Shown: positions 19,996 to 31,150, counted from the first letter of the stretch. The stretch: DNA of 50,075 bases from Bacillus timonensis (GCF_004799755.1 NZ_SLUB01000031.1:1-50075), one strand, 5' to 3'. The notes: generated by a model not told the origin, from the letters alone. Program-made: numbers and translations.

Positions 19996-21705
19996 TTAGT
20001 GATTTACCATTTGGCGTGCAAGTTTGCTTTCTTTTGCAAGACTTAACAATTCTTTTGAGTGCTCTTTTGTTAAATCTGTGATTTCGACCCCAGAAATCAT
20101 ACGGCTAATTTCCTTAATTTTATCTGTTTCATCTAGTGAAGTAACAGAGGTAGTAGTTCTTCCCTGAACGGTTTCCTTTGTAATAAATAAATGGGTATCG
20201 GCCATTGCCGCAACCTGTGGAAGGTGGGAAATACAAAGCACCTGAGAGTTTACAGAAATCCCATAAATTTTTTCCGCAATTGCTTGAGCAACACGCCCAC
20301 TAACACCGGTATCTACTTCATCAAATATGATTGAGGTAACACCTTGATGTTTTGAAAATATACTCTTAATCGCTAACATTATCCTTGAAAGTTCTCCGCC
20401 GGAGGCAATTTTCGCCAAAGGTTTTAGTGGTTCACCAGGATTTGTTGAAATATAAAATTCTATATCATCTTTCCCATTTGGAGTGAATTTAATAGGTGAA
20501 TCCTCAAAAAATTTAATATCAAATTTTGCTTTTTCCATATAAAGGTCTTTTAATTCCTGTGCTATTTTTTCAACAAGCTCTTTTGCCAGCTTTTTCCGCA
20601 GTTGTGAAACATTTTCGGACTCAATCTTTACATCTTCTAAAATGGACTCGAGCTCTTCTTTTAGCTTACCAATATGTTGCTCACGATTTTGAATGGTGTC
20701 GATTTCATCTTCAATCTTCGCGGCATATTCGAGAATTTCCTCGACAGATTGTCCATATTTCCGCTTTAACTGTGAAATTTCATTCAAACGACCTTCGATA
20801 AAATCCAGTCTTTCTGGATCAAACTCTAATTCATCTAGTTGGTCGCGTATTTTAAAAGAAATTTCCTCTAATAGATAAAAGCTATTGGAGATTGTCTCAT
20901 GAATGCTCTTTAATTCTTTATCAATATCCATTACAACTTCGGCATGATTCATGGCTAGCCCCACCCAATCAAGCCCTTTCTGGTCTCCATATAGAGCGTT
21001 ATAGCTATTTTGAAGAGCTTTAAAAATCTTTTCGTAATTTGAAATCTTAATTCTTTCTTCTGTTAATTCCACATCCTCATTAGGCTTCAGATCGGCTTTT
21101 CCAATCTCATTTAATTGAAATTGGATTAAATCAAGACGATGGGCTAACTCTTGTTCATTTTCATTAAAGCTTTTTAAGCGTTGCTTCACATTTAAAAAAT
21201 TTTTATATATGGCTAGGTATTCCTGTAATGCTTGTTTAATGATATCTCCACCGTATTGGTCAAGCATATAGATATGTTGCTCCTGATTCATCAAATCCTG
21301 ATGTTCATGCTGTCCATGAATATCGATTAAGGTTCTGCCAAATTCTCGAAGAATAGAGATGGTCACGAGTTTTCCATTAATTCTACAGACACTTTTTCCT
21401 GATTTCGAAATATCTCTTCGCAAAACAACCATTCCCTCGCTAATTTCAATACCAAATTCTGTAGCTTTTGCATAACAAGGGTGATTGTCATCTTCGATTA
21501 AGAAGAGACCTTCGATTTCTGCACGTTCTTCCCCATATCGTACAAATTCAACGGAGCCTCTTCCACCAACCAATAAATGAATAGCATCAATGATGATGGA
21601 TTTACCGGCGCCTGTTTCACCAGTCAGGACAGTTAAACCTTTTTCCAATGAAATTGAAAGAGATTCAATAATGGCGAAATTTTTAATTGATAATTCTGCT
21701 AACAA
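19996..21705 (-). CDS. recN: DNA repair protein RecN
   Basis: SMC-like ATPase acting early at double-strand breaks, 569 residues. The N-terminal half site has Walker A GETGAGKS (29-36). A long coiled-coil middle spans about 155-370. The C-terminal half has the ABC signature ASGGELSRIMLAIKS and Walker B TSIIFDEVDTGVSG. The start is TTG at 21705 behind GGAGGTG, giving the usual LAELSIKNFAIIE N-terminus. It follows argR closely and is probably read from the same long transcript. Confidence 0.96.
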   Translation of the reverse strand: MLAELSIKNFAIIESLSISLEKGLTVLTGETGAGKSIIIDAIHLLVGGRGSVEFVRYGEERAEIEGLFLIEDDNHPCYAKATEFGIEISEGMVVLRRDISKSGKSVCRINGKLVTISILREFGRTLIDIHGQHEHQDLMNQEQHIYMLDQYGGDIIKQALQEYLAIYKNFLNVKQRLKSFNENEQELAHRLDLIQFQLNEIGKADLKPNEDVELTEERIKISNYEKIFKALQNSYNALYGDQKGLDWVGLAMNHAEVVMDIDKELKSIHETISNSFYLLEEISFKIRDQLDELEFDPERLDFIEGRLNEISQLKRKYGQSVEEILEYAAKIEDEIDTIQNREQHIGKLKEELESILEDVKIESENVSQLRKKLAKELVEKIAQELKDLYMEKAKFDIKFFEDSPIKFTPNGKDDIEFYISTNPGEPLKPLAKIASGGELSRIMLAIKSIFSKHQGVTSIIFDEVDTGVSGRVAQAIAEKIYGISVNSQVLCISHLPQVAAMADTHLFITKETVQGRTTTSVTSLDETDKIKEISRMISGVEITDLTKEHSKELLSLAKESKLARQMVNH

Positions 21706-21735
21706 TTCCTACACCTCCTCTTCCACTCCCCTGCG

Positions 21736-22185
21736 TCATAGCATGTCTAGGAATCGATTTGAAACCGTTTCGGTTTGCTCTGGGGTTTTGCAAATAATTA
21801 AAATGGTATCATCTCCACATATTGTACCTAAAATTTCTTCCCAATCTAAATGATCAATTAAAGCACCAATCGCATTGGCATTCCCTGGTAGAGTTTTCAT
21901 CACAAGCATATGCCCTGCTGAGTCGATTTTTACGAAAGCATCCATTAATGAACGTTTAAGTTTTTGAAGCGGATTAAATCGTTGGTCTGCAGGTAAACTG
22001 TATTTATATCGACCATCAATCATTGGCACCTTTACTAAATGAAGTTCTTTAATATCACGGGATACAGTCGCCTGGGTAATGTTGTAGCCCTCACTTTTCA
22101 AAATATCCACAATCTCATCTTGTGTTTCTATATCATGGCTCGTGATGATTTCACGAATTTTAATATGTCTTTGCCCCTTATTCAT
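21736..22185 (-). CDS. argR: Arginine repressor ArgR/AhrC
   Basis: Hexameric arginine-responsive regulator, 149 residues, the standard length. The N-terminal winged helix spans about 1-70 ([28 protein letters not shown]). The C-terminal arginine-binding/oligomerisation domain contains [13 protein letters not shown]. It represses arginine synthesis and activates catabolism in bacilli. The conserved tlyA-argR-recN order is kept. Confidence 0.96.
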   Translation of the reverse strand: MNKGQRHIKIREIITSHDIETQDEIVDILKSEGYNITQATVSRDIKELHLVKVPMIDGRYKYSLPADQRFNPLQKLKRSLMDAFVKIDSAGHMLVMKTLPGNANAIGALIDHLDWEEILGTICGDDTILIICKTPEQTETVSNRFLDML

Positions 22186-22317
22186 AAAGAATTCCTCTCA
22201 CTTTCGCAAACGTGATTTATTACCTCCTATGTTAGCCGATTCTGACAAAATTGTACATTTTTTTTAACAATTTTCAGGTTAACACTATGGATGAACGAAT
22301 AATTTTTCAGAAAGAAA

Positions 22318-22340
22318 AAGGACAGCACAGTGGCTATCCC
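22318..22340 (-). terminator. Hairpin terminator downstream of tlyA
   Basis: On the minus strand GGATAGC pairs with GCTGTCC (one mismatch) around a 6-nt loop, followed by TTTTTCTTT. It lies between tlyA and argR, so argR may also have its own promoter. Confidence 0.7.
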
Positions 22341-22350
22341 CCTTCGATTA

Positions 22351-23181
22351 TCATTTATCATTCTTTAAGTTAGCATGTGCTTTTTCAACTACCTCTTGTT
22401 CGGTCATAGGCAGTCTATTTTCACCAACATCAGTAGGTCCATTCCAACGTAAATGTAGTAAAAATTCGATATTTCCTTCTCCGCCTGTTATTGGTGAGTA
22501 TGATAAATTGATGCAATCATACCCTTCCTTTAAGGAAAATTCAATAATATGCGTAAGTACCGCCTCATGGGTTTTCGGATCACGAACAATTCCCTTCTTA
22601 CCGACCTGCTCTTTTCCCGCTTCAAATTGTGGTTTTACTAGAGCTACAACATCACTGTTTGGGACGAGAAGTGTTTTTAAAACAGGTAAAATCAACCTTA
22701 ACGAGATAAATGAGACATCAATTGTAGCAAACTCCGGTAAACCACTTTGAAGGTCAGCCGGTGTAACATACCTAAAATTAGTCCGTTCCATGACGACGAC
22801 ACGTTCATCCTGGCGAAGCTTCCATGCTAACTGGTTATACCCCACGTCAAGAGCATATGATTTTTTGACGCCATTTTGAAGGGCACAATCGGTAAAGCCA
22901 CCAGTGGAGGAACCAACATCAATCATGATTTTATCTTTAATGTTTAAATCAAAATCTTTTATCGCTTTCTCAAGCTTCAATCCACCTCTACTAACATAGG
23001 GAATAACATTTCCCTTAATAGTGAGAGGTATATCAATTTCTACTTTCTCTCCTGGCTTATCCAATCGTTCTTCATTAGAATAAACGAGACCAGCCATGAT
23101 CGTACGTTTCGCTTTTTCTCTTGTTTCGATTAAGCCACGTTCAACTAATAAAACATCAAGTCTTTCTTTTTTTGTACCCAT
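22351..23181 (-). CDS. yqxC: TlyA-family rRNA 2'-O-methyltransferase / YqxC
   Basis: 276 residues: an N-terminal S4 RNA-binding domain (RLDVLLVERGLIETREKAKRTIMAGLV) and a FtsJ-like SAM methyltransferase domain (IMIDVGSSTGGFTDCALQNG; K in SRGGLKLEKA). TlyA of mycobacteria methylates 16S and 23S rRNA; the Bacillus member is placed in the family by sequence only. It follows dxs with a 2-bp gap, so the two are cotranscribed. Confidence 0.88.
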   Translation of the reverse strand: MGTKKERLDVLLVERGLIETREKAKRTIMAGLVYSNEERLDKPGEKVEIDIPLTIKGNVIPYVSRGGLKLEKAIKDFDLNIKDKIMIDVGSSTGGFTDCALQNGVKKSYALDVGYNQLAWKLRQDERVVVMERTNFRYVTPADLQSGLPEFATIDVSFISLRLILPVLKTLLVPNSDVVALVKPQFEAGKEQVGKKGIVRDPKTHEAVLTHIIEFSLKEGYDCINLSYSPITGGEGNIEFLLHLRWNGPTDVGENRLPMTEQEVVEKAHANLKNDK

Positions 23182-23183
23182 GC

Positions 23184-25082
23184 CTACACTCTTTTCTTCT
23201 TAGGTACGAGCTTTTGAACACGTTCAACCACATTCTCGGTTGTCATTCCAATTTCACGAAGTAGTTCATTCACGCTTCCATGCTCAATAAATTGATCCGG
23301 AATACCCATGCGATCGATCTTGGCATTCTGATAATCATGATCATTTGCAAATTCAAGAACTGCACTTCCAAATCCACCCATCAACACAGATTCCTCAATG
23401 GTTAATACAGGAAGATTTGAACCTAAAATTTGATGCATCATATCATTATCAAGTGGTTTTATAAAGCGAGCATTTACGACTCTAACTGAAATATCTTCTT
23501 TTTCGAGTAACTCTGCAGCCTCAAGAGCCATCGATATGGTTGTCCCAAACGTTAGGATTACGGCATCCGTGCCAGGCTTTAGAATCTCCCAAGAACCGAT
23601 TGGAATAAGCTTAAGAACTTCATCCATTTCAACTCCAAGACCATTGCCTCTTGCATATCTTAAGGCAATCGGACCGTCATCATAATGAATGGCCGTATTC
23701 ACCATATGTTGACCTTCATTCTCGTCCTTTGGCATCATAATAACCATATTAGGAATATGTCTTAAAAAAGCAATATCGAATACACCTTGATGTGTTTCTC
23801 CATCTGCTCCTACTAAACCAGAACGATCGATTCCAATGAATACATTCAGATTTTGACGGCACACATCGTGCACAACCTGGTCATATGCCCTTTGTAAAAA
23901 GGTCGAATATATCGCAAGAAACGGCTTCATACCTTGTGTAGCAAGACCAGCAGCCATTGTAGTTGCATGCTGTTCCGCAATGCCTACATCATACATACGC
24001 TCTGGAAATTCCTTCGCAAATTTTTCAAGCTTAGAACCTACAGGCATTGCAGGTGTAATCGCGACAATTCGCTTATCATCTTTCGCAAGCTTCCGAACGG
24101 TCTCACTAATGACTGCACTCCATGCTGGTGGTGCACTTTCCGGCTTTACAAAATCACCTGTTTCAATTTTATAAGGTCCTGTACCGTGCCAAGTACCAAT
24201 TTTGTCAGTTTCAGCAGGAGTGTAACCTTTTCCTTTTTTCGTAATGACATGAACTAATACTGGTCCCTTTGTTTTCTTTGCATATTCAAGGGTTTCAAAT
24301 AAATCCTCAAAATTATGCCCATCAATCGGACCTAAGTAGGTAAATCCTAGTTCTTCGAAAAAGACTCCTGATACAAGAAGATATTTAAGACTGTCTTTTA
24401 CACGTTCAGCTGTTGCTGCAAGCTTTCCACCTACAGCTGGAATTCTCTTGAGTAAAAGCTCTAGCTCATCTTTTACCCAATTATATTTACCTGCAGTACG
24501 CAATCGTGCAAGGACAGAGTGAAGAGCACCAACGTTTGGAGCAATTGACATTTCATTGTCATTTAGAATTACAATCATGTCTTTCTTTTCGTGTCCGATA
24601 TGATTTAACGCTTCCAATGCCATACCACCAGTTAAAGCACCATCGCCAATGATGGGGATGACAAATTCCTTTGTTCCTTTTACATCTCGGGCAACCGCCA
24701 TTCCCATAGCTGCGGAAAGACTTGTTGAGCTATGTCCAGTTTCCCAAACGTCATGGTCACTTTCAATACGCTTCGGAAACCCACATAGCCCTTTATATTG
24801 ACGTAATGTGTCAAATTCACAAGCCCGTCCGGTCAAAATTTTATGAACATAAGACTGGTGACCAACATCCCAAATCAATTTATCCTTAGGACTGTTAAAC
24901 TCCCTATGTAAGGCAATTGTTAATTCAACCACACCAAGGTTAGGGCCAATATGACCACCAGTCTTTGATAGTTTCTCTATTAAAAATTGACGGATTTCCT
25001 GACTTAATTTATCCAATTCAGCTATTGACATATTTTTAAGGAACTTAGGGTCTTTAATACTTAGAAGATCCAAAGGTTTCAC
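23184..25082 (-). CDS. dxs: 1-deoxy-D-xylulose-5-phosphate synthase
   Basis: Thiamine diphosphate enzyme condensing pyruvate and glyceraldehyde-3-phosphate, the first step of the MEP isoprenoid pathway. It has 632 residues. The cofactor motif is [18 protein letters not shown]...NDNEMSI. The transketolase middle domain has [16 protein letters not shown] and [19 protein letters not shown]. ispA, the prenyl synthase, is directly upstream. The start is uncertain: GTG 25082 is the longest, but the family usually begins at the DLLSI segment, which here is preceded by an in-frame TTG at 25073. Confidence 0.96.
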   Translation of the reverse strand: MKPLDLLSIKDPKFLKNMSIAELDKLSQEIRQFLIEKLSKTGGHIGPNLGVVELTIALHREFNSPKDKLIWDVGHQSYVHKILTGRACEFDTLRQYKGLCGFPKRIESDHDVWETGHSSTSLSAAMGMAVARDVKGTKEFVIPIIGDGALTGGMALEALNHIGHEKKDMIVILNDNEMSIAPNVGALHSVLARLRTAGKYNWVKDELELLLKRIPAVGGKLAATAERVKDSLKYLLVSGVFFEELGFTYLGPIDGHNFEDLFETLEYAKKTKGPVLVHVITKKGKGYTPAETDKIGTWHGTGPYKIETGDFVKPESAPPAWSAVISETVRKLAKDDKRIVAITPAMPVGSKLEKFAKEFPERMYDVGIAEQHATTMAAGLATQGMKPFLAIYSTFLQRAYDQVVHDVCRQNLNVFIGIDRSGLVGADGETHQGVFDIAFLRHIPNMVIMMPKDENEGQHMVNTAIHYDDGPIALRYARGNGLGVEMDEVLKLIPIGSWEILKPGTDAVILTFGTTISMALEAAELLEKEDISVRVVNARFIKPLDNDMMHQILGSNLPVLTIEESVLMGGFGSAVLEFANDHDYQNAKIDRMGIPDQFIEHGSVNELLREIGMTTENVVERVQKLVPKKKRV

Positions 25083-25128
25083 TCACTTTCATTTACTATT
25101 CAGCAGTCATATACTTTGATAAAGTATA

Positions 25129-26022
25129 TTAATGATCTCTAGATGCGATTAGATTACACATATAGTCTAGTATATCATGTTTCATATCAACACTATATAA
25201 AAACCGTTTTGCTTCATCTATATGAAAGGTTAATTTTTCCTTTGCACCCTCAAGCGATAATAAAGCAGGATATGTATTTTTATGATTACCAGTATCACTG
25301 CCGACCGGTTTCCCAAGCACTACTTCAGTGCCCTCAATATCTAAAATATCATCACGGATTTGAAAGGCTAAGCCTAAATGATGCGCAAATTGTGTAAGCT
25401 TCTCTAGCTGTTCACTAGTAGCATCTGCAAGAATCGCTCCTGCAATAACACTGTATGCTAATAATTTTCCAGTTTTATGGTGATGAATGTATTCAAGTTC
25501 ATCAAGATTCAAGACTGCTCCTTCACCTTCCATATCAGCAACCTGTCCTCCTACCATTCCTTCAGGTCCTGATGCCTTGGCTAACTCAGTCACGAGCAAT
25601 AACTTTTTCTCAGGGGATATTTGGTCTCCCAAGGATTCAGAAACGATCTGAAAACTATACGTCAATAAGGCGTCCCCTGCTAAGATTGCAACCGCCTCCC
25701 CAAACACTTTATGATTGGTAGGTTTTCCTCGGCGAAGATCATCATCATCCATACTCGGTAAATCATCATGTATAAGTGAATACGTATGAATCATCTCAAT
25801 TGCACACGCAGTCGGTAATCCGATACTCTCATCTTTTCCAAAGGAATGAAGCGTGCCTACTAGCAATAATGGGCGAATTCGTTTCCCACCTGCTTCAAGG
25901 GAATAGTGCATAGCATCCTTGATAATATTCGGAGCTGATAATTGTGAAATATACGTTGGGAGCTGTTCTTCAATATTTTTTTTTTGATTGTTTAAAAATT
26001 GCTCTACCTCAGTTCGTCCCAC
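25129..26022 (-). CDS. ispA: Farnesyl diphosphate synthase
   Basis: Trans-prenyltransferase joining DMAPP/GPP with IPP to farnesyl diphosphate, 297 residues. The first aspartate-rich motif is LIHDDLPSMDDDDLRRGKPT (DDxxxxD type) and the second is FQIRDDILD; GKRIRP binds diphosphate. The GTG start at 26022 has GGAGG about 10 nt upstream and lies 2 bp after the xseB stop. It is part of the xseA-xseB-ispA-dxs-yqxC cluster. Confidence 0.95.
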   Translation of the reverse strand: MGRTEVEQFLNNQKKNIEEQLPTYISQLSAPNIIKDAMHYSLEAGGKRIRPLLLVGTLHSFGKDESIGLPTACAIEMIHTYSLIHDDLPSMDDDDLRRGKPTNHKVFGEAVAILAGDALLTYSFQIVSESLGDQISPEKKLLLVTELAKASGPEGMVGGQVADMEGEGAVLNLDELEYIHHHKTGKLLAYSVIAGAILADATSEQLEKLTQFAHHLGLAFQIRDDILDIEGTEVVLGKPVGSDTGNHKNTYPALLSLEGAKEKLTFHIDEAKRFLYSVDMKHDILDYMCNLIASRDH

Positions 26023-26024
26023 TA

Positions 26025-26258
26025 TTATTCTTCCTCCTGAATCGTAAAAGGCTCAAGTTCGCCATCTTCACGCAAGATTTGCTCCATTTGCTTTTCAACA
26101 TGCTGAAGCTTGTCATGACAAAGCTTTGAAAGCTTCATTCCATCCTGGAAATAAGTGATTGCTTTTTCTAAAGGGACATCCCCTTCTTCAAGTCGCTCAA
26201 CAATTTGTTCAAGTTGCTCCATTGCTTCCTCAAAGGTTAATACCTTCTCTTCACTCAT
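26025..26258 (-). CDS. xseB: Exodeoxyribonuclease VII small subunit
   Basis: 77 residues, mostly two helices ([35 protein letters not shown]), the standard XseB signature. It binds XseA to form the single-strand exonuclease. Its ATG abuts the xseA stop (TAAATG), indicating translational coupling. Confidence 0.95.
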   Translation of the reverse strand: MSEEKVLTFEEAMEQLEQIVERLEEGDVPLEKAITYFQDGMKLSKLCHDKLQHVEKQMEQILREDGELEPFTIQEEE

Positions 26259-27605
26259 TTATTGTCTCTCCTCTATTTCAATTACTTCACAGTCAAAGGT
26301 ACCGTCCGTAAGTTTTACCTTGACTACATTCCCCGCTTCGACTTGCTTTACACTTTTCACTAAATGTTGTTCTTGATCATATACGAGACTATAACCACGA
26401 TCCATAATTTTTAATGGGCTTAATGCTTCAAGCTTAGCTACTTTTGATGAGAAAGCATATTCCTTTTGTTTTAGAATTTGTTTAAATTCTTTTACAAGCA
26501 TTTTCGTATTATGATCTTGTTTTTGTCTAGCTTGAATAAGCTTTTCACTTGGATGGTTATGTTGCAGCCTAAGCTTTACCTTTTGAAATGCTTCTTGCTT
26601 ACGAGAGATAGTCATAACTGCTGCTCTTTCTAAACTTTCTACTAAGCGGTCAAGTTGCTGCTCTTTTTGTTCATAAAGATTCTTTGGAAAACGAAAAGCA
26701 TATGACTTTTTCAATCTATCTAATCGTTTTGAATCATTCACCAGTTTTTCCTTCATAGCACGCAATAAACGTGTATGTCTTACTAATAAACGTTCTGATA
26801 GCTCGGCCATGTGTGGAACAGCCAACTCCGCAGCCCCTGTTGGTGTAGGAGCACGTAAATCTGCGACAAAATCTGCAATCGTAATATCTGTCTCATGTCC
26901 TACTGCTGAAATAACCGGAACCTTTGACTGAAAAATCGCTCGTGCTACAATTTCCTCATTAAAGGCCCAAAGCTCTTCGATCGAACCACCACCACGTCCA
27001 ACAATAAGAACATCAATATGCCCAAAATCATTCGCTTTTTGAATAGCTTGTACTACAGAAGGTCCTGCATTTACCCCTTGAACTAAGGCAGGAAAAACAA
27101 TAACCTTTGCAATTGGAAATCGACGTCTAATCGTTGTGATTATATCTCGGATTGCAGCCCCTGTTGGGGATGTAACAATCCCAATATAATGCGGGATTTT
27201 AGGGATTGGCTTTTTATACTTTTGCGAAAAAAGCCCTTCTGCCTCAAGTCGCTTTTTCATTTCCTCATAGGCTAAGTATAAGTTCCCGATACCATCTGGC
27301 TGCATTTCTTTTACATAGAGCTGATAATTTCCGTTCGATTCAAAAACTGTTACCTCGCCGCGAAGTAATACTTTCATCCCATTTTCTGGAGTAAACTTCA
27401 AATCACGGTTATACCCAGCAAACATAACTGTTTGAATTCGTGCTTGTCCATCCTTAATCGTAAAATACATATGCCCACGACTATGCGCTTTAAAATTTGA
27501 GATTTCTCCCTTCACCCAAATATCCTGGAGGTGAGGGTCAGCATCAAACTTTCGCTTAATATACTTGGTTAGAGCTGTTACAGTTAAATAACGATTCTGA
27601 TCCAT
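26259..27605 (-). CDS. xseA: Exodeoxyribonuclease VII large subunit
   Basis: Catalytic subunit, 448 residues. The N-terminal OB fold ([25 protein letters not shown]) binds DNA. The nuclease core carries [33 protein letters not shown] and [30 protein letters not shown] helical C-terminal region binds XseB. ATG 27605, 12 bp after folD. Confidence 0.96.
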   Translation of the reverse strand: MDQNRYLTVTALTKYIKRKFDADPHLQDIWVKGEISNFKAHSRGHMYFTIKDGQARIQTVMFAGYNRDLKFTPENGMKVLLRGEVTVFESNGNYQLYVKEMQPDGIGNLYLAYEEMKKRLEAEGLFSQKYKKPIPKIPHYIGIVTSPTGAAIRDIITTIRRRFPIAKVIVFPALVQGVNAGPSVVQAIQKANDFGHIDVLIVGRGGGSIEELWAFNEEIVARAIFQSKVPVISAVGHETDITIADFVADLRAPTPTGAAELAVPHMAELSERLLVRHTRLLRAMKEKLVNDSKRLDRLKKSYAFRFPKNLYEQKEQQLDRLVESLERAAVMTISRKQEAFQKVKLRLQHNHPSEKLIQARQKQDHNTKMLVKEFKQILKQKEYAFSSKVAKLEALSPLKIMDRGYSLVYDQEQHLVKSVKQVEAGNVVKVKLTDGTFDCEVIEIEERQ

Positions 27606-27617
27606 TCTACCTAATCC

Positions 27618-28484
27618 CTACTTCCTTGAAAGAAGGGCAAAGTTCTTTGCAGATTGAACGGTATTATGCAGAAGCATTGTAATGGTCATTGGGCCAACCC
27701 CACCAGGTACCGGTGTAATATAGCTTGCTTTTTCCTTCGCCTCTTCAAACACAACGTCACCCACAAGCTTCCCGGTTGATTCAAGACGGTTTACGCCAAC
27801 ATCGATTACAACTGCACCTTCCTTAATATAATCACCAGGAAGAAAATTCGCCTTACCAACAGCCGCAACTAAGATATCCGCTTGAAGAGTCATTTCTTTT
27901 AAATTGGCCGTTCTCGAATGGCAATATGTAACAGTAGCATTTTCTTTAAGGAAGAGTTGACCAACAGGCTTTCCAACAATATTACTTCTCCCAACCACAA
28001 CCACATGTTTGCCCTCAATTGAAATTTGCTTGGATTTCACCATTTCAATGATTCCAAACGGGGTACATGGAAGAAAAGCATCTTGTCCCGTCATCATTCG
28101 ACCAATATTAATGGGATGGAAACCATCAACATCTTTTTCAGGTGAGATGCTTTCGATAACAGCTGTTTCATTAATTGAATTTGGCAATGGTAATTGAACA
28201 AGAATTCCATGGATAGATGGATCTTGATTCAAGCGATCAATTTCCCCAAGTAAAAATTCTTCTGTAATTGTTTCCGGATATTCAAGCATTAAGGAGTGGA
28301 TACCCGTTTCCTTACATGCTTTGTCTTTCCCTTTTACATAAGATCTTGAGGCAGGGTCATTACCCACCAAGAGCACGGCTAAGCCTGGAACGATTCCTTC
28401 CTGAGATAATTTCTGAACTTCTAATGCGATTTCATTACGTTTTGTTTGCGCTAATTCTTTCCCACTTATAATCTCTGCTGCCAA
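27618..28484 (-). CDS. folD: Bifunctional methylenetetrahydrofolate dehydrogenase/cyclohydrolase
   Basis: Interconverts methylene-, methenyl- and formyl-THF with NADP, 288 residues. Signatures are YVKGKDKACKETGI (catalytic lysine in the YxxxK context), GILVQLPLP, DVDGFHPINIGRM and the Rossmann segment VVVVGRSNIVGKPVG. The start is a TTG at 28484 with GGGAG 9 nt upstream; the usual second-codon alanines follow. Confidence 0.96.
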   Translation of the reverse strand: MAAEIISGKELAQTKRNEIALEVQKLSQEGIVPGLAVLLVGNDPASRSYVKGKDKACKETGIHSLMLEYPETITEEFLLGEIDRLNQDPSIHGILVQLPLPNSINETAVIESISPEKDVDGFHPINIGRMMTGQDAFLPCTPFGIIEMVKSKQISIEGKHVVVVGRSNIVGKPVGQLFLKENATVTYCHSRTANLKEMTLQADILVAAVGKANFLPGDYIKEGAVVIDVGVNRLESTGKLVGDVVFEEAKEKASYITPVPGGVGPMTITMLLHNTVQSAKNFALLSRK

Positions 28485-28551
28485 TTTTCAACTCTCCCTT
28501 TTTTACATTTTAATTTTTTATGGAATCAATTCTATTTTTAAAAAGTTAGGG

Positions 28552-28944
28552 TTACTTAACTAATGAGTCTTTTATTTTCGATAAAATGGCATTGACGAAA
28601 CGACTAGAGCTATCATCCCCAAATTCTTTAGCAAGCTCAATTGCCTCATCAATACTAACCTTTATAGGGATTTCCTCCACGTATTTCATTTCAAAGACAG
28701 CAATACGTAAAATCGAGCGGTCTACATTTGCAAGTCTTTCGAGATTCCATTTTTCAAGATGCCCTCGTAATAAGTCATCAATTTCTTCCTTATGTTCGAC
28801 AACTCCATGAACAAGTTGTTCCAAGAAAGGATCTAAAGACTCTTCTTCCAGTACACTTTCAATCGCTTCCTTTGGCTCACTTCCACTTACATCAATCTGA
28901 AATAACGATTGTAAAGCCTTTTGTCGTGCTGTACGTCTTTTCAT
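28552..28944 (-). CDS. nusB: Transcription antitermination factor NusB
   Basis: All-helical RNA-binding protein of rRNA antitermination complexes, 130 residues. The N-terminus [19 protein letters not shown] and the C-terminal [22 protein letters not shown] are diagnostic. Its ribosome site is GGAGAAATATA. First gene of the nusB-folD-xseA run. Confidence 0.95.
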   Translation of the reverse strand: MKRRTARQKALQSLFQIDVSGSEPKEAIESVLEEESLDPFLEQLVHGVVEHKEEIDDLLRGHLEKWNLERLANVDRSILRIAVFEMKYVEEIPIKVSIDEAIELAKEFGDDSSSRFVNAILSKIKDSLVK

Positions 28945-29053
28945 TATATTTCTCCTTTATGTATAGTAAAGCTTATATTTACATTCTAATAACATGATAA
29001 TATCATAAAATAATTTCAAAATAAAAACCAACCCTAATGTTGAAAAAAATTTA

Positions 29054-29170
29054 AAGCGCAAGCGCCTTGATTAGCCCCGACAAGCATAAGAAAAGCTGGC
29101 TAGAACGATGCCTTTTATCCTTCTTGACAGATTGGCTTATGACCTCGAGGGGCTAGGCGCTGAAGCTGGA
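29054..29170. repeat. Inverted-repeat intergenic element (possible dispersed repeat)
   Basis: The left arm agcgcc...tagccccgac...cataag and the right arm cttatg...gaggggctaggcgct are complementary with a few insertions, enclosing an aaagctggc-containing loop. The element is more GC-rich than its AT-rich surroundings. Its form resembles small dispersed non-coding repeats of Bacillus genomes; family membership is not established. Confidence 0.55.
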
Positions 29171-29231
29171 CTTGGATACACTCATTAAGATGAGTCCACA
29201 ACAATAAATTTTATAATTTCCTAGAACACAA

Positions 29232-29262
29232 AAAATGCCTGATAGCGTTTGCCATCAGACAA
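29232..29262 (-). terminator. Terminator of the accB-accC-yqhY unit
   Basis: On the minus strand CTGATGGC pairs with GCTATCAG (one mismatch) around AAAC, then GCATTTTTT. It lies 9 bp past the yqhY stop. Confidence 0.8.
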
Positions 29263-29270
29263 TTTTCCCC

Positions 29271-29681
29271 TTACATTTCTTCTTCAATTAATGCTTCCTG
29301 CTTTTGAGATTCAAATAAGACACCTACAACGTGGATATTTACCTCATTTGCATCTAAAGCTGTCATATTTAATAAAGCTTGTCGTACATTGTCTTGAATT
29401 TGACGAGCCACATTTGGAATCGAAACGCCAAAGTTCATGACACAGAATACATCAACAATAATACCTGTTTCTGTTAATTCGACTTTGACACCTTTTCCGT
29501 GATTTTTCTTTCCTAGCTTTTCAACCACTCCAGAAGCAAAATTACCTCTCATTTGTGCTACCCCTTCAACCTCTGAAGAAGCGATACCAGCAATCACTTC
29601 GATTACCTCTGGTGCAATCTCTACCTTACCAAGGCTGTTACTACCTTGATCCATTTCTAAAATATTCGTTTCCGCTGCCAT
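29271..29681 (-). CDS. yqhY: Asp23/Gls24 family protein YqhY
   Basis: 136 residues, a typical Asp23 domain (GKVEIAPEVIEVIAGIASSEVEGV, GVKVELTETGIIVDVFCVMNFG, VARQIQDNVRQALLNMT). In bacilli this gene is linked to accBC, and YqhY is thought to influence acetyl-CoA carboxylase; the link is kept here, 27 bp downstream of accC. ATG 29681 has AGGAGGTG 9 nt upstream; a TTG at 29687 is too close to the ribosome site. Confidence 0.92.
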   Translation of the reverse strand: MAAETNILEMDQGSNSLGKVEIAPEVIEVIAGIASSEVEGVAQMRGNFASGVVEKLGKKNHGKGVKVELTETGIIVDVFCVMNFGVSIPNVARQIQDNVRQALLNMTALDANEVNIHVVGVLFESQKQEALIEEEM

Positions 29682-29707
29682 CAGCAAGCACCTCCTACAT
29701 TAGTTTA

Positions 29708-31057
29708 CTACTTCATAACCTCGTATAATTCAAGAAATTTTGTATTGAAGTCCCCACCTATAAATTTTTCATGATTCATAAGCTTAAAATGGAATGGGAT
29801 TGTCGTGTGTACACCTTCAATAACGAATTCACTGAGAGCGCGCTTCATTCTTGCAATCGCTTCTTCTCTTGTTGCCCCATATGTAATGAGCTTCGCAATC
29901 ATTGAATCATAATATGGAGGTATTGAATAGCCAGGATATGCAGCAGAATCCACTCTTACCCCAAAACCACCAGGAGGTAAATACATTTCAATTTTTCCAG
30001 GAGAAGGCATGAAATTCTTCTCAGGATTCTCTGCATTGATTCGGCATTCAATTGCCCAACCATTAAAGGTTACATCACTTTGGGTTAATGAAAGCTCTTC
30101 TCCAGATGCAACGCGAATCATTTCTTTAATTAAGTCTACACCCGTTACCATCTCAGTTACGGGATGCTCCACTTGAATTCTCGTATTCATTTCCATGAAA
30201 TAAAATTGATCATTAATATGATCATAAATGAATTCAATTGTTCCCGCACCTGAATAATCAACAGCTTTAGCCGCTTTAACAGCCGCCTCACCCATTTTTT
30301 GTCTTGTTGTTTCATTTAGAGCAGGTGATGGAGTTTCTTCAACAAGCTTTTGCAAACGTCGTTGAATCGAGCAATCTCTCTCTCCTAAATGTATCACATT
30401 TCCATAGTTATCGGCTAATACTTGAATTTCTACATGACGGAAATCTTGAATATATTTTTCAATATATACGCCAGGGTTACCAAAGGCAGTTGCTGCTTCT
30501 TGTTGAGTAATGTTAATTCCTTTAACGAGTTCCTCTTCATTCTTAGCCACTCGGATCCCTTTACCACCGCCACCAGCGGTAGCTTTGATAATAACTGGAT
30601 AACCCATTTCATTGGCAAGTGCGATTGCTTCATCTGCATCTTTGATGATACCTTGGGAACCCGGCACGATTGGTACTCCCGCTTCTCTCATCGTTTCACG
30701 AGCTACATCCTTTGTCCCCATCTTGTTAATTGCTTCAGGACTTGGACCGATGAAAGTGAGGTTTACTTCACGACATAGCTCTGCGAAATCAGCATTTTCT
30801 GCTAAAAAGCCATATCCAGGATGAATTCCTTCACTCTCTGTCAGCTTTGCAACACTAATGATATTTGTAAAATTTAAATAGCTATCTTTTGAAGATTTAG
30901 GACCAATACAATAAGCCTCATCTGCTAATTGAACATGGAGTGATTCCCGGTCTGCCTCCGAAAAAACGGCTACCGTTTCAATTCCAAGTTCTTTACAAGC
31001 CCGAATAATACGAACTGCAATTTCTCCACGATTTGCTATTAATATCTTTTTTAACAT
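29708..31057 (-). CDS. accC: Acetyl-CoA carboxylase, biotin carboxylase subunit
   Basis: ATP-grasp enzyme carboxylating biotin on AccB with bicarbonate and ATP, 449 residues. It has the N-terminal [21 protein letters not shown], the glycine-rich loop [38 protein letters not shown] and [14 protein letters not shown] with catalytic residues. It catalyses the first half-reaction of malonyl-CoA synthesis for fatty acids. It follows accB after 93 bp. Confidence 0.97.
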   Translation of the reverse strand: MLKKILIANRGEIAVRIIRACKELGIETVAVFSEADRESLHVQLADEAYCIGPKSSKDSYLNFTNIISVAKLTESEGIHPGYGFLAENADFAELCREVNLTFIGPSPEAINKMGTKDVARETMREAGVPIVPGSQGIIKDADEAIALANEMGYPVIIKATAGGGGKGIRVAKNEEELVKGINITQQEAATAFGNPGVYIEKYIQDFRHVEIQVLADNYGNVIHLGERDCSIQRRLQKLVEETPSPALNETTRQKMGEAAVKAAKAVDYSGAGTIEFIYDHINDQFYFMEMNTRIQVEHPVTEMVTGVDLIKEMIRVASGEELSLTQSDVTFNGWAIECRINAENPEKNFMPSPGKIEMYLPPGGFGVRVDSAAYPGYSIPPYYDSMIAKLITYGATREEAIARMKRALSEFVIEGVHTTIPFHFKLMNHEKFIGGDFNTKFLELYEVMK

Positions 31058-31150
31058 AGGGTAAGCTCCTTACTTAATATGATGTTCAAAAAGTTGGTCG
31101 AATCAAATATAACAGATTAGTCTTTTGCTACCTCCTTTTTGAACAAGACT

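Larger units (their letters stand above)
28945..29270. other. Spacer between nusB and yqhY with a large imperfect hairpin
   Basis: No gene. It holds the yqhY-side terminator (29236-29261) and a roughly 115-bp inverted-repeat element (29054-29170), listed separately. The AT-rich part next to nusB probably holds its promoter, but I see no clean match. Confidence 0.6.

Noticed and set aside
30422-30778. 118-codon plus-strand ORF opposite accC
   Set aside because: It is antisense to a fully conserved gene, without ribosome site or recognisable domain.
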